In this document: positions 52,862 through 62,058 of the stretch, one piece after another
Numbering within the stretch: position 1 is the first letter of the stretch
How the letters are laid out: the number at the start of each line of letters is the position of its first letter
Source of the DNA: JAPPLB01 sp965206655
GTDB taxonomy: Bacteria; Acidobacteriota; Terriglobia; Bryobacterales; UBA6623
Direction: 5' to 3'
Length of the DNA stretch: 64,000 nt
Assembly (NCBI GenBank): GCA_965206655.1
Contig: CBDBKC010000038.1
Coordinates: 620,001 to 684,000, forward strand
Notes under the pieces: model-generated
Databases searched by the model: none
Told to the model about the DNA's origin: nothing
What the model saw: the letters and a program-made list of their open reading frames with translations, nothing else
Made by a program: the position numbers and the translations under genes

Positions 52862-54424
52862 TCAGGTAAGACCCAGTTTCTCGGCCAAGCCGATCCGTTG
52901 TAGCTTGCCCGTCGGCCCTTTGGGGACCTCGTCCAAAAACACTACACGGCTCGGTACTTTGAACGCCGCCAGCCGTCCCGAAGCAAACTCACGGATCTGT
53001 TTAGCATCCGCTGTTTCGCCCTCGGCGAGGACGATTGCCGCCGCGACGTCTTCGCCGAGCGTCCGATGCGGCATGGCAAACGTCACTGCCTGACGCACCG
53101 CGGGATGATCCAACAGAACTTCGTCCACCTCGCGGGGAGAGATCTTTTCACCGCCGCGGTTGATGATCTCTTTCAGCCGGCCCGTGATGAACAGATATCC
53201 TTCGGCGTCGAAGTAGCCCTGGTCGCCGGTTCGAAACCAGCCGTTCGTGAATGCGGTTTCGTTGGCTTCCGGGTTCTTGTCATAACCGCTGGTAATGTTG
53301 GCCCCCCGGATCACGATTTCAGCCGTCTCACCGCTCTTCAGCAACTCCCCAGCGTCGTTCATCACCGAGACCTCGGGTCCCGCCGCAACACCGACCGAGC
53401 CGGGCTTGCGGTCGGCCGGAGGCAGTGGATTGCTGGCCATCTGATGCGCCGCCTCGGTCATGCCGTAGCTCTCGATCACCGGCGCTTGGAATGTTTTCTC
53501 GAGCTCTCGCATCACCTGCGGCGGCAGCGCCGCGGAGGACGACCGAATCAACCGCAGCTTGGCTCGTTCGACCGCTTCGCTATTCCGCCTCGCGCGAGCG
53601 AGAATCATCTGGTGCATCGTTGGCACAGCCGAGTACCAGGTGGGTGTGAATTCATCGAGCCAGCCGAAGAACTTCATCGCATCGAACCCGGGGGTGGCGA
53701 CAAGCTCCGCGCCCGCCGCGAATGACGAAAGCACTGCTCCGATCAGGCCGTGGATGTGAAACAACGGCATGATGTTCAAACAACGGTCATCGGGAGTCAA
53801 CGCCAATGTGCTCGCGATATTCGCGGCGGACGCGCAAACGTTGGTGTGACTCAGCGGCACGATTTTCGGCCGCGACGTCGTCCCCGACGTATGCAACACC
53901 AGCGCGATGTCATCGGCTTCAGCAAACACAGGTTTCGGTCCGGCCGAGGCGGCGCCGTCCCCGGAGAGAGATTTCAGCGCGAACGTTCCGGCCGGTTGAA
54001 GCTTGCTGCTTGTCAACTCCAGCACAGCGATGCCCAGCGACTCAGCCACTTCGACAGCCGGTGAATCGAGAGCACGGTCCACAACGAGCGCCTTCGCATC
54101 GAGATCGGAGAGGTAGAACCGGAATTCTTCCGCCTTGTAGGCCGGATTCAGCGGCGCGCACGTCGCCCCCGCCGCGATGGAAACAAACGCCGCCGCCATC
54201 TCCGGCCCATTCGGTAGAACAACGGCCACCCTGTCGTTGCGGCGAACACCCTGCGCGTTGAGGGCGGTTACCGTCGCGGCGGCCTGTCCGTCGAGCGCCA
54301 TGTAGTTGAGCGGATCACGGCCCGGTGCGAGCAACGCCATTCGCTCGCCGTGCGCGGCAGCGCGCGATGCCAGCAACTGGGTGACACTCGGAGTTACAAC
54401 GTCCGTCGATGTGTGTGAGGTCAT
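52862..54424 (-). CDS. AMP-dependent acyl-CoA synthetase, oxalate--CoA-ligase-like
   Basis: 520 residues, ANL superfamily. Adenylation motifs are visible: LHTSGTTSRPKIVPL (P-loop), ESYGMTEAAHQMASNP, YFDAEGYLFITGRLKEII and the C-terminal catalytic Lys in PTGKLQRIGLA. The segment WYSAVPTMHQMIL recalls oxalyl-CoA synthetases, but the substrate is uncertain. It activates a carboxylate as acyl-AMP and then CoA ester. It lies between the acetoacetate-decarboxylase-like gene (21 bp upstream) and the PPTase (2 bp downstream) in one minus-strand operon. Confidence 0.88.
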   Translation of the reverse strand: MTSHTSTDVVTPSVTQLLASRAAAHGERMALLAPGRDPLNYMALDGQAAATVTALNAQGVRRNDRVAVVLPNGPEMAAAFVSIAAGATCAPLNPAYKAEEFRFYLSDLDAKALVVDRALDSPAVEVAESLGIAVLELTSSKLQPAGTFALKSLSGDGAASAGPKPVFAEADDIALVLHTSGTTSRPKIVPLSHTNVCASAANIASTLALTPDDRCLNIMPLFHIHGLIGAVLSSFAAGAELVATPGFDAMKFFGWLDEFTPTWYSAVPTMHQMILARARRNSEAVERAKLRLIRSSSAALPPQVMRELEKTFQAPVIESYGMTEAAHQMASNPLPPADRKPGSVGVAAGPEVSVMNDAGELLKSGETAEIVIRGANITSGYDKNPEANETAFTNGWFRTGDQGYFDAEGYLFITGRLKEIINRGGEKISPREVDEVLLDHPAVRQAVTFAMPHRTLGEDVAAAIVLAEGETADAKQIREFASGRLAAFKVPSRVVFLDEVPKGPTGKLQRIGLAEKLGLT

Positions 54425-54445
54425 GAATTTGAAAGGAGATGAAGC

Positions 54446-56227
54446 TTAAGAACGGGTCACCGGTTCGCGGGTCACGCCGAAAGTCGGTGTCATGGCTGTG
54501 CGCGGATCGTCGATACCGGGGATCGCTCCGTCGCAACGCTCGCGGTAATACCGGCGGTAGTCGGGCGTCGCCGCAATCACCCGGCCGGGCATACGCTGCA
54601 TCGTTCCGCCCATCATCACCGAAATCGATGCGACGCGAACCGGATTAAATTCAAACCAGGGGTCGAAGATGCCAATCCGCTCTTGCGACTCCGGCAGGGT
54701 TACCTCAATGGATGCGCGGTCTACCGCGAAGTAGCGCCCCTGGAAGTACCAGGGCTGGAGCACGATCTCGCCGTGTGAGTCGGCCTCGCGTCCGGCACGG
54801 ACGCGCCGCAGTCCCAGCAGGGAGATCTGCGACAGCGAAGTCCCTGTCGCCATACCGCGAATACCGCCTCGCGCGCTCAGAAACTCGCGGTCCCGGCGTG
54901 AACACCGCGCCGAGAATTCAGCAAAGCTTGCGGCCAGTTCGATCGAGCCGATCTTCGTGGGATAGCCCAACGCTTCGCGTCCGAAAGTGATGTCTCCGCC
55001 TTGGCCGGATATATGCGACAAGGCATACCAGCCGCGCTCCGTTCCCGCGTTGCAAAACGCCAGCAGCCACGCTTCGGAGAACGGCACGGGCGACAGATCG
55101 CTCTCCTCGACCCGCAACACCAGCACCCGCAGCACCGGACGCGGCCCCGCGTGGCAGGGCGGCGGAAGGATTTCGCCTTTTTGTTCCCCGACGGTGGTGA
55201 GCCGCATGTCGAGCATGTCGAATTGGCCGATCCGCATTTCCTCGCGAGATCGATACGATGCGATCTCTTTTCCCGTCAGATGGAAGGCCGTCGTTCGCTC
55301 CGGCCACTCTTTAGGCTGCCACGGCTGTTTCGCAGTTACGGGCCGGTCGTATTTGACGAGGCCCCAAGGCTGGAAATCCGCGGCATCGATGCCCGCGACG
55401 TAGCGTGGTTTCCGCGAATCCCCGACACGGGGAGCACCGGCGCTTTCCTGATAAACAACGCTGAGAACTTCAAGCGCGGGGAACTCAGAGACTGAATCGA
55501 GCGCCGAGGCGTGAGGCCAGGCGAGCTCCGTGTTTTCGAGGTCGCAAGCGCGCGCTAACATGTCGCCGTTTTCGTCATCCGCCGGGATTCGCCACAGCCC
55601 GACGGGCTCACTTACCAACCCGCTGCTCCAGTCGGGGTTGAGAGTGTATTGATAGGTGAAGGTGTCAAGGCCGCCCCGAAGATCGCTCGGCGCGAAGCTG
55701 CGGTCGGTTCGCTGAGTCTGGACTCGATTCAACCGGAACCCCTTGCGACCCAGGGCCGCGGTGACCGAGGGGCCTTCGGCTTTCAGGTCGATCTCGCCGT
55801 GCTTGGTGTTTAGGCCGAGGTGCTCACGCTCCCAAAGCCGCAGCCACTCGTTTGTCGTCCACCGGATGGGCTGGAACCAGCCCGGGTCGCCCTCGTGTTC
55901 GACGGCAAGCCGCATGCCGGCTACCAGATATTCGGTTCCCAGCAGCGGGCCCGCTTCACTCGCATCTTGTCGTATCCGAAGATACTCAAGCCGGACTTCA
56001 GCACCTTCGCCGGCCTTTAGGGGAGGCGGGAGCATCCGAGTGATGCGGCCCGGGTCAGTGCGAAAGCGAACGATGAGTCGTTCGAAGCGGACGCCGCCCT
56101 GAGCGAGAATCGGCGAGTCGGCGGCCAGCAGGCAAGCTCCGCCGCCGAGGCCCCAGCGGAGGACCTCTCGCCGGGAAAGGGTCTGGATGGGGAGTGCGGG
56201 CAGCCCTTCGCTGGTCTTTGTAGTCAT
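54446..56227 (-). CDS. Tat-exported protein with two acetoacetate-decarboxylase-like regions
   Basis: 593 residues. Tat signal LSRREVLRWGLGGGACLLA. Two regions resemble the acetoacetate decarboxylase (ADC) fold: about 45-230 (RFRTDPGRITRMLPPPLKAG...) and about 345-560, the latter with FGREALGYPTKIGSIELA, the counterpart of the GRE-x-x-x-YPKK segment of ADC. The Schiff-base Lys position appears to be Thr (PTK instead of PKK), so classical decarboxylation is doubtful. Periplasmic location is also unlike ADC. It heads the operon with the CoA ligase and PPTase. The function is unknown. Confidence 0.7.
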   Translation of the reverse strand: MTTKTSEGLPALPIQTLSRREVLRWGLGGGACLLAADSPILAQGGVRFERLIVRFRTDPGRITRMLPPPLKAGEGAEVRLEYLRIRQDASEAGPLLGTEYLVAGMRLAVEHEGDPGWFQPIRWTTNEWLRLWEREHLGLNTKHGEIDLKAEGPSVTAALGRKGFRLNRVQTQRTDRSFAPSDLRGGLDTFTYQYTLNPDWSSGLVSEPVGLWRIPADDENGDMLARACDLENTELAWPHASALDSVSEFPALEVLSVVYQESAGAPRVGDSRKPRYVAGIDAADFQPWGLVKYDRPVTAKQPWQPKEWPERTTAFHLTGKEIASYRSREEMRIGQFDMLDMRLTTVGEQKGEILPPPCHAGPRPVLRVLVLRVEESDLSPVPFSEAWLLAFCNAGTERGWYALSHISGQGGDITFGREALGYPTKIGSIELAASFAEFSARCSRRDREFLSARGGIRGMATGTSLSQISLLGLRRVRAGREADSHGEIVLQPWYFQGRYFAVDRASIEVTLPESQERIGIFDPWFEFNPVRVASISVMMGGTMQRMPGRVIAATPDYRRYYRERCDGAIPGIDDPRTAMTPTFGVTREPVTRS

Positions 56228-56253
56228 TTCCGCGAACTCAGTCCACTAGATTA

Positions 56254-56745
56254 TCAGCCTTGCGGTTGGGCTTCCCTGTCGGACAGTACCGCCCCGCCCT
56301 CACCGACGACGACTATCCGCGAGAAGCCCTCTTCGAACGTCGGTTTCTCGATAGCGTCCGCCATCGCCCGCATCACATCTTCTGGGACCTGCCTCTGGCG
56401 CCTGAGGTTGCGCTCTACGCAAACATCGAGCGGGACGTCGAAGAAGACCGCCTCAATCGCAGCGTCGAGTGCGCGCGCTTGCTCTAGGAAAGGCGCTCTG
56501 TGCTCGATCACAAGGTTGGTGGCGTCGACGTAGCTCACCGGCCGACCGATCTTGATGCGTGTCTCTAACAAGAGTCGCAATGCGCGAAAGATGTCCGTGT
56601 GGAAGCCCTGCTCGTCTTCATCGTCGGCGAGAAGAAGGCGCAGGTAGTCGCTGGCGAGTGGGGCGATTCCTTGCTCGCGGAACCAGGTTGACTTACCGGC
56701 GCCCGGCAACCCGATCGCAAGCACGATCCGTTGGTGCTGGGACAT
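56254..56745 (-). CDS. Small P-loop kinase (polynucleotide-kinase/zeta-like)
   Basis: 163 residues. Walker A GLPGAGKST at about residues 12-20. The order P-loop, SDYLRLLLADD, YVDATN (Walker B-type with an Asp), then a lid Arg pair in ERNLRRQRQVPEDVMRAM matches the T4 polynucleotide-kinase-like AAA_33 family. These phosphorylate nucleic acid 5' ends, nucleotides or small molecules; the substrate is not inferable. It is a compact cytosolic protein downstream of the acyl-CoA dehydrogenase gene (18 bp gap) on the same strand. Confidence 0.85.
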   Translation of the reverse strand: MSQHQRIVLAIGLPGAGKSTWFREQGIAPLASDYLRLLLADDEDEQGFHTDIFRALRLLLETRIKIGRPVSYVDATNLVIEHRAPFLEQARALDAAIEAVFFDVPLDVCVERNLRRQRQVPEDVMRAMADAIEKPTFEEGFSRIVVVGEGGAVLSDREAQPQG

Positions 56746-56763
56746 TCGTTTACCGACCCAAGG

Positions 56764-58551
56764 CTAGACGACGAACTTCTCCGCCGCTACGAGTGCCTCA
56801 GCGATGCGCCGCCGCAGGGCGATCGTGTCGAGAGGCGGGCCGTCTGTGAGTTTTGCGATGAGCCGGCAGGCCTGGGTAATCTTCTCGCCTGAACCGCAAG
56901 CAGCGAGGACCGTCATCCCCTGCCGGCGCGCTTCCGCGAGCAGATCGTAGACAAGCAGCCGGGCCATATCCCGCGCACTTTCGCCGCGTCCCCTGCCGCT
57001 CAGCTTTTTGGACCGCAGCATCCCGGATTCGGCGGCATAGATGCCAATCATGATGTCGCTCAGTGCCGCGACGACTTCCTGTTGCTCTTCGATCTTGTCG
57101 CCAAAACGCTCGTAAGCCGCCCCGGCACAGATGAGCATCGCCCGCTTCGCGCGACGCAATACATCTCGCTCCGGGCGTGCGCTCTCGTCGACTCTTGAAG
57201 CGCCGCCTGCCGCCTCCCGCATGGCGCTCTGGACACCCGCCATCAAGTCGAGCCGGCCTTGCGACGCTCGTTTCAGCAGCATCCCCGTCATCAGCAGTCG
57301 GTTGATTTCGTTGGTGCCCTCGAAAATGCGGTTGACGCGGGAATCGCGATAAGAGCGCTCCACACTATAGTCCTGATGAAAGCCGTAGCCACCGTGGACC
57401 TGCACGGCTTCATCCACCATGTAGTCGAGCGATTCGGACGAGTACACCTTCGCGATGGAACATTCAATCGCGTACTCTTCGATCGCTTTGAGGTGTTTGC
57501 GGCCGGCGTCCACGTCCGTCCAGTTCAGACCCTCGCAACGAGTATCGATCATTCCCGATGTACGGTAGACGATCGACTCGGTCGCGAAGAGCCGCACCGC
57601 CATCTGAGCGAGTTTGTGGCGGATCAAGCCGAAGTCAGAGATCGGCTTGCCGAATGCCGTCCGCTGCTTGGCGTATTCGATCGTGACGGCGATGACGCTC
57701 TTCGCGCCTCCCGTGCACGCCGCGCCTAATTCCAGCCGTCCGATGTTGAGGATGTTGAACGCGATCACGTGCCCGCGCCCGATCTCCCCGAGGACGTTTT
57801 CGATCGGGACCGCAACGTTGTCGAGTACCAGGGGGGTCGTTGAACTACCCTTGATCCCCATCTTTTTCTCTTCGGCGCCCGGCTTGACGCCGTCCCAGCC
57901 GCGCTCGACGAGGAAGGCGGTGAACTTCTCGCCGTCGACTTTGGCAAAAACGGTAAACAGATCGGCCCAACCACCGTTCGAGATCCACATCTTCTCGCCG
58001 TTGAGGATGTAGTGCTTGCCGTCGGCGGATAGCTCGGCGCGCGTGCGTGAGGCCAAGGCGTCACTCCCGGCGTGCGGCTCGCTCAAGCAATAGGCGCCGA
58101 TCCACTCGCCGCCGATCAGCCTTGGCAGATAGCGCTGCTTCTGCTCTTCCGTGCCGAAGTAAACGAGCGGCAGGGTGCCGATATGCGTGTGGGCGCCGTA
58201 TGTTGTCGAGAAGGATGCGTAACGTCCGCACCGCTCGGCGACGACTTGGCCCGTCGTCATGTCCATCTCGAGCCCGCCGTATTGCTCGGGGACGCCCGCC
58301 GCCAGCAACCCCAGGTCGGCGGCCTGCTTCATCAGCTCGCGTGCCAAGCCGGGCTGCTGCGCTTCCAGCTCTCCGATACGCGGAACGACTTCTTCCGTCA
58401 TGAAGCGGTCGGCGGTGGACTCAATGTGACGCTGTTCCTCATTGAGGTCTTCCGGTGTAAACACCGTTTGAGCGGGCGCGTCTTCGAGAAGAAAGCCACC
58501 GCCGGCAGGCGCTGCTACCGGAGGGGCGGAATATGCTGGGGTTGTAGCCAT
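56764..58551 (-). CDS. Acyl-CoA dehydrogenase with C-terminal extension
   Basis: 595 residues from ATG 58551. FAD enzyme for the first beta-oxidation step. N-terminal helical domain, beta domain (YCLSEPHAGSDALASRTRAE, WISNGGWADLFTVFAKVDGE) and C-terminal FAD/active-site region (YSVERSYRDSRVNRIFEGTN, with the usual catalytic-Glu EGTNEI). About 190 further residues follow, as in very-long-chain (VLCAD/ACAD9-like) enzymes, which suggests long-chain substrates. It lies 23 bp after the thiolase gene, so the two form a fatty-acid oxidation operon. Confidence 0.92.
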   Translation of the reverse strand: MATTPAYSAPPVAAPAGGGFLLEDAPAQTVFTPEDLNEEQRHIESTADRFMTEEVVPRIGELEAQQPGLARELMKQAADLGLLAAGVPEQYGGLEMDMTTGQVVAERCGRYASFSTTYGAHTHIGTLPLVYFGTEEQKQRYLPRLIGGEWIGAYCLSEPHAGSDALASRTRAELSADGKHYILNGEKMWISNGGWADLFTVFAKVDGEKFTAFLVERGWDGVKPGAEEKKMGIKGSSTTPLVLDNVAVPIENVLGEIGRGHVIAFNILNIGRLELGAACTGGAKSVIAVTIEYAKQRTAFGKPISDFGLIRHKLAQMAVRLFATESIVYRTSGMIDTRCEGLNWTDVDAGRKHLKAIEEYAIECSIAKVYSSESLDYMVDEAVQVHGGYGFHQDYSVERSYRDSRVNRIFEGTNEINRLLMTGMLLKRASQGRLDLMAGVQSAMREAAGGASRVDESARPERDVLRRAKRAMLICAGAAYERFGDKIEEQQEVVAALSDIMIGIYAAESGMLRSKKLSGRGRGESARDMARLLVYDLLAEARRQGMTVLAACGSGEKITQACRLIAKLTDGPPLDTIALRRRIAEALVAAEKFVV

Positions 58552-58574
58552 GGGAGCTTTGAGATCGTGGCCGA

Positions 58575-59750
58575 TCAGATTCTCTCGAAGATGCCGGCCG
58601 CGCCTTGGCCGCCGCCGACGCACATTGTGACCATGCCATAGCGGGATTCGCGTCGCTGCATTTCGTGCAACAGCGTGGCTGTCAGTTTTGCACCGGTCGC
58701 TCCCAACGGATGGCCCAGGGCGACCGCGCCGCCATTGACGTTCACCCGCTCGGGGTCGAGGCCGACGAGCTTAATGACAGCAAGGGCCTGACCGGCGAAT
58801 GCTTCATTCAACTCGATGATGTCGATGTCTTCCAGCTTCAAACCGGCAAGCGCAAGCGCCTTCGGGATGGCTACCGCAGGGCCGATACCCATGATTTCCG
58901 GCGGGACGCCAGCCGTCGCGAAGCTCACGAAACGAGCCATCGGCTTCAGCCCGAGTTCCTCCGCGCGATCGGCGGACATCACGAGCGCGGCCGCCGCGCC
59001 GTCGCTTGTCTGCGAAGAATTACCCGCCGTGATCACGCCGCCGACTTGAAAGACGGGCTTCAGGGCTGCCAGCTTTTCGAGATCCGTATCGGCGCGAATT
59101 CCTTCGTCGCGGGCGAACTCCATCTCTCGCGTACGGGCGCTGCCATTATCCGCCGTCGTGACGCTGATTTTGAGAGGCACGATCTCATCGTCGAACTTGC
59201 CCCCACTCTGTGCCTCGCCAGCCTTGCGGTGACTGCCCAGCGCGAATTCATCCTGCGCCGCGCGGGGAATGGTGTACTTCGCGACAACCTTTTCCGCCGT
59301 CAGGCCCATGTTGATGTAGATCTGGGGCATGTGCTCGACTGCCCACGGGTTCGGCGCCAGTTTGTGGCCCGCGCGTGGCATCAAGCTCATGGACTCCGTG
59401 CCGCCGGCCAGAATCGCTGTCGCCCCGCCGCCGCGAATGCGATCCGCCGCGAGTGCGATCGATTGCAAGCCGGAACTGCAGAAGCGGTTGATCGTCATCC
59501 CCGGCACCGAGTCCGGCAGGCCCGCGCGCAATCCGGCGATTCGCGCGACGTTCATGCCTTGCTCGGCTTCGGGCATGGCGCAGCCTAGGATGACGTCTTC
59601 GATCTCGTCGACGGGTAATTCGGGGGTGCGCTTGACGATCTCTTCGATGACGGTGGCCGCCATGTCGTCCGGGCGAGTGGTCTTCAGAGTGCCGCGCGGA
59701 GCTTTGCCCGTGGCGGTTCGCAAAGCATGAACAATGACCGCTTCCTGCAT
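58575..59750 (-). CDS. fadA: Acetyl-CoA C-acyltransferase (thiolase)
   Basis: 391 residues. It cleaves 3-ketoacyl-CoA to acetyl-CoA and a shortened acyl-CoA. Nucleophile Cys in NRFCSSGLQ, His in GGAVALGHPLGATGAK and the second Cys in CVGGGQGAAGIF are intact, and length is family-typical. It heads an operon with the acyl-CoA dehydrogenase. A biosynthetic acetyl-CoA acetyltransferase is an alternative, but the neighbour favours degradation. Confidence 0.92.
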   Translation of the reverse strand: MQEAVIVHALRTATGKAPRGTLKTTRPDDMAATVIEEIVKRTPELPVDEIEDVILGCAMPEAEQGMNVARIAGLRAGLPDSVPGMTINRFCSSGLQSIALAADRIRGGGATAILAGGTESMSLMPRAGHKLAPNPWAVEHMPQIYINMGLTAEKVVAKYTIPRAAQDEFALGSHRKAGEAQSGGKFDDEIVPLKISVTTADNGSARTREMEFARDEGIRADTDLEKLAALKPVFQVGGVITAGNSSQTSDGAAAALVMSADRAEELGLKPMARFVSFATAGVPPEIMGIGPAVAIPKALALAGLKLEDIDIIELNEAFAGQALAVIKLVGLDPERVNVNGGAVALGHPLGATGAKLTATLLHEMQRRESRYGMVTMCVGGGQGAAGIFERI

Positions 59751-60093
59751 GTCGGAGACCTCCTTGGCGCCCTAGAGACAGACCTTCAGATTGTAGCTTG
59801 TCGGGTCAGGCGGGCGTTTCCTGTGACGTCGTGCTCATTGTGGTGGTTCGATTTCCAGCCGCCCGATGTAACCTAACCCCTTGAATCTTCCAAAGATGAT
59901 TTGAGAATCAGGGTTCACTCCCCCTGTGGACTTGTGTAGATAAGCAGTTTACAACTGATTCTAAATCATATACTATATGATTTAGAGTCATATATAAACT
60001 CCTAGTCTTGTCTCATGCAAGATGAGCCTGAAGGAGGAGTTAGTTTCTCACACAAGATGAGCCTGAAGGGTGGGGGAGTGAGCATGCTGGGGA
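59751..60093. other. Intergenic AT-rich island before a transposase gene
   Basis: About 340 bp without a gene between divergent thiolase and transposase genes. The left half is ordinary. 59930-60008 is strongly AT-rich with a perfect palindrome, and 60009-60069 holds two direct 23-bp repeats that probably mark the left end of the transposase element. Confidence 0.6.
59961..59985. repeat. Perfect AT-rich palindrome
   Basis: CTAAATCATATA, one base, TATATGATTTAG: 12-bp perfect arms in an AT-rich block inside a GC-rich genome. It could be an operator, a hairpin or a preferred insertion target. It lies just outside the presumed left end of the transposase element. Confidence 0.8.
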
Positions 60094-60105
60094 TTGACCA
60101 TCCAC

Positions 60106-61365
60106 ATGCAAGACGGCAAGACGCTGAGCCTGGAGCAGATACGGCAGTTTCTGGAGGCCAGCGATGAAATACGATTCAAGGGCAAAGGGCGTGCCGAGAT
60201 CTACGCCTGGGTGGCGCAAACGCTGTGCCGGCAGCGCTACAGCGGGCAAGACCGAGCCGCCAAAGGACTGCTGCGGCAATATCTGGCCAAGATGACGGGA
60301 CTGAGCCGGGCGCAGGTCACCCGACTGATCCGCCAATATCGGCAGAGGGGTGAGCTGGTACCTGCCCGCTATCGGCGGCATCGCTTTGCCGGCAAGTACA
60401 CGGCGGCCGATATCGAGCGGCTGGCGGCCGTCGATGAAGCACACGAAACCCTCAGCGGCCCGGCCACGCGCAAGATCCTGCAGCGGGAATATCACAAGTA
60501 CCAGCAGAGTGAATATGAGCGGTTGGCGGAGATCTCGGTGGCCCACATCTATCGACTGCGGCGGCACAGGGTGTACCGCCAGCGGCGGCTGCATTTCACC
60601 AAGACTCGGCCCAGCGCGGTGTCGATCGGCGAGCGGCGGCGGCCCAACCCGCGGGGCCAACCCGGCTACCTGCGAGTGGATACGGTACATCAAGGAGATC
60701 GCGACGGCGTGAAGGGCGTCTATCACATCAACGCGGTGGATGAAGTGACCCAGTGGCAAGTGGTCGGCGCCACGGCGGCCATTAGCGAAGCCTGGCTGGA
60801 GCCGTTGCTCAAGGCCATGCTGGAGCAGTTCCCCTTTCGCCTGCGCGGCTTCCATTCCGACAACGGCAGCGAGTTCCTCAACGGCACGGTGGAAAAATTA
60901 CTGAACAAGCTGCTGATCGAACAGACCAAGTCGCGGCCGAGGCACACCAACGACAACGGCTTGGTGGAATCGAAAAACGGCGCCGTGATCCGCAAGCACA
61001 TGGGGCATACGCACATCGCGGCGCCGCACGCGGCGCGCATCCAGCGCTTCTATCAACAGCACTTCAATCCCTATTTGAACTTCCACCGGCCCTGCGGACA
61101 ACCCGAACTGCTGACCGACGCCAAAGGCAAGCAGAAGCGCGTGTATCGCCACTATCAGACCCCTTGGGAAACCTTCCAGAAGTTGCCGCGGGCCGCCGAC
61201 TATCTCAAGCCCGGGCAGGCGATCAAGGCCCTCGACCGTATTGCTCAGGCCGAAAGCGACACTGCGGCGGCGCGGCGGATGCAACAAGCCAAGAGCAAGC
61301 TGTTTGCGAGTTTCGCATCCGCGAACCTGCCGCGCCGCGCGACGGGAGAAGGGCTGCGGAAATGA
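60106..61365 (+). CDS. Integrase-core DDE transposase
   Basis: 419 residues from ATG 60106 (TTG 60094 possible). N-terminal helix-turn-helix region (about 45-95; KMTGLSRAQVTRLIRQYRQR), a linker with a second helical DNA-binding segment, then an rve core with D in YLRVDTVHQGD, D in RGFHSDNGSEFLN and E in NDNGLVESKNGAVI. It resembles the IS481/IS3-type catalytic fold but is clearly different from the other transposases in the window. Complete. The C-terminal part after about 370 is basic and helical. Confidence 0.88.
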   Translation: MQDGKTLSLEQIRQFLEASDEIRFKGKGRAEIYAWVAQTLCRQRYSGQDRAAKGLLRQYLAKMTGLSRAQVTRLIRQYRQRGELVPARYRRHRFAGKYTAADIERLAAVDEAHETLSGPATRKILQREYHKYQQSEYERLAEISVAHIYRLRRHRVYRQRRLHFTKTRPSAVSIGERRRPNPRGQPGYLRVDTVHQGDRDGVKGVYHINAVDEVTQWQVVGATAAISEAWLEPLLKAMLEQFPFRLRGFHSDNGSEFLNGTVEKLLNKLLIEQTKSRPRHTNDNGLVESKNGAVIRKHMGHTHIAAPHAARIQRFYQQHFNPYLNFHRPCGQPELLTDAKGKQKRVYRHYQTPWETFQKLPRAADYLKPGQAIKALDRIAQAESDTAAARRMQQAKSKLFASFASANLPRRATGEGLRK

Positions 61366-61373
61366 CGGGCGAT

Positions 61374-61414
61374 GGGAAACGAGGAAAACCAAAAACCGGT
61401 TTCCCTCGTTTCCC
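61374..61414. repeat. Strong 17-bp hairpin after the transposase gene
   Basis: GGGAAACGAGGAAAACC pairs with GGTTTCCCTCGTTTCCC (one mismatch) around a 7-nt loop, 8 bp after the transposase stop. There is no T-run, so it is not a classical terminator. It may protect the mRNA or block transcription passing through the element. Confidence 0.75.
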
Positions 61415-61554
61415 AACGCCCTTGGAAATCGCTCCGCGATTCCCACATTCCCACAGCCCCGACGACGATTCTCTCCCCTTCTTAACCAATCCCAGAAAGG
61501 AGCCCAGCGACTCAGTGCTCCCCTGCTTCTCCAGGCTCATCCTTCGATGAGAAA

Positions 61555-62058
61555 ATGCTCTCCTTCATGCTCCTCAAGGCGCCAACTCTGGATGACAAAG
61601 AGAACCAAGTTGTAGAACGGATCGCGCACCTACGTAAGAGCCTGGGCTACGCAGTGCGAGATCCGGTTCGCTGGCACGGTCTACTGCGTCGGGTTTCGCT
61701 TGCGAGGGCTATCCGGGCATCGAACAGCATTGAGGGTTACAACGTCACCGTCGATGACGCTGTTGCCGCGTATGAAGGTGAAGAGCCACTCGATGCCGGA
61801 ACGGAAGCCTGGGCGGCGGTAACAGGCTATCGGGCGGCGATGACTTACGTCATTCAGTTGTCCGATGACCCCCACTTTCAATACTCGGTGGACCTGCTTA
61901 AATCGCTCCACTTCATGATGTTGAGCTATGACCTTACGAAGAACCCCGGAAGATGGCGGCCCGGACCGGTCTCGGTGGTTGACGAAGCGAAAAGAGAAGT
62001 CGTCTACGAAGGGCCGGATGCCATTGAGGTGCCGCCGCTAGCTGTGACCTTTCAATAG
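61555..62058 (+). pseudogene. Fic-family gene, 5' part only, cut by IS481 copy C
   Basis: The N-terminal region of a Fic (AMP-transferase) protein. The segment SNSIEG at 56-61 fits the autoinhibitory (S/T)xxxE(G/N) motif of class II Fic proteins, and DAGTEAWAAVTGYRAAM matches the following helices. The catalytic HPFx(D/E)GN loop would lie downstream but is absent. The native sequence stops at the GCTAGC target (62037-62042), and the last five codons are from the IS. The remaining gene is not found beyond the IS, where pncB sequence begins. No activity is expected. Confidence 0.85.

Larger units (their letters stand above)
60009..61552 (+). mobile_element. DDE-transposon, ends tentative
   Basis: Left end: two direct 23-bp repeats CTCA(TG/CA)CAAGATGAGCC... 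at 60012-60034 and 60047-60069 (21 of 23 identical). Right end: 61532-61551 is the inverted counterpart (reverse complement CTCATCGAAGGATGAGCCTG). Each end contains a small CTCAT/ATGAG hairpin. No target duplication could be found, so exact borders are uncertain. The right end touches the start of a Fic-family gene. Confidence 0.6.

Noticed and set aside
61371..61554. Hairpin region as a classical rho-independent terminator or small RNA
   Set aside because: No T-tract follows the stem and no promoter is visible, so only a hairpin repeat is reported.
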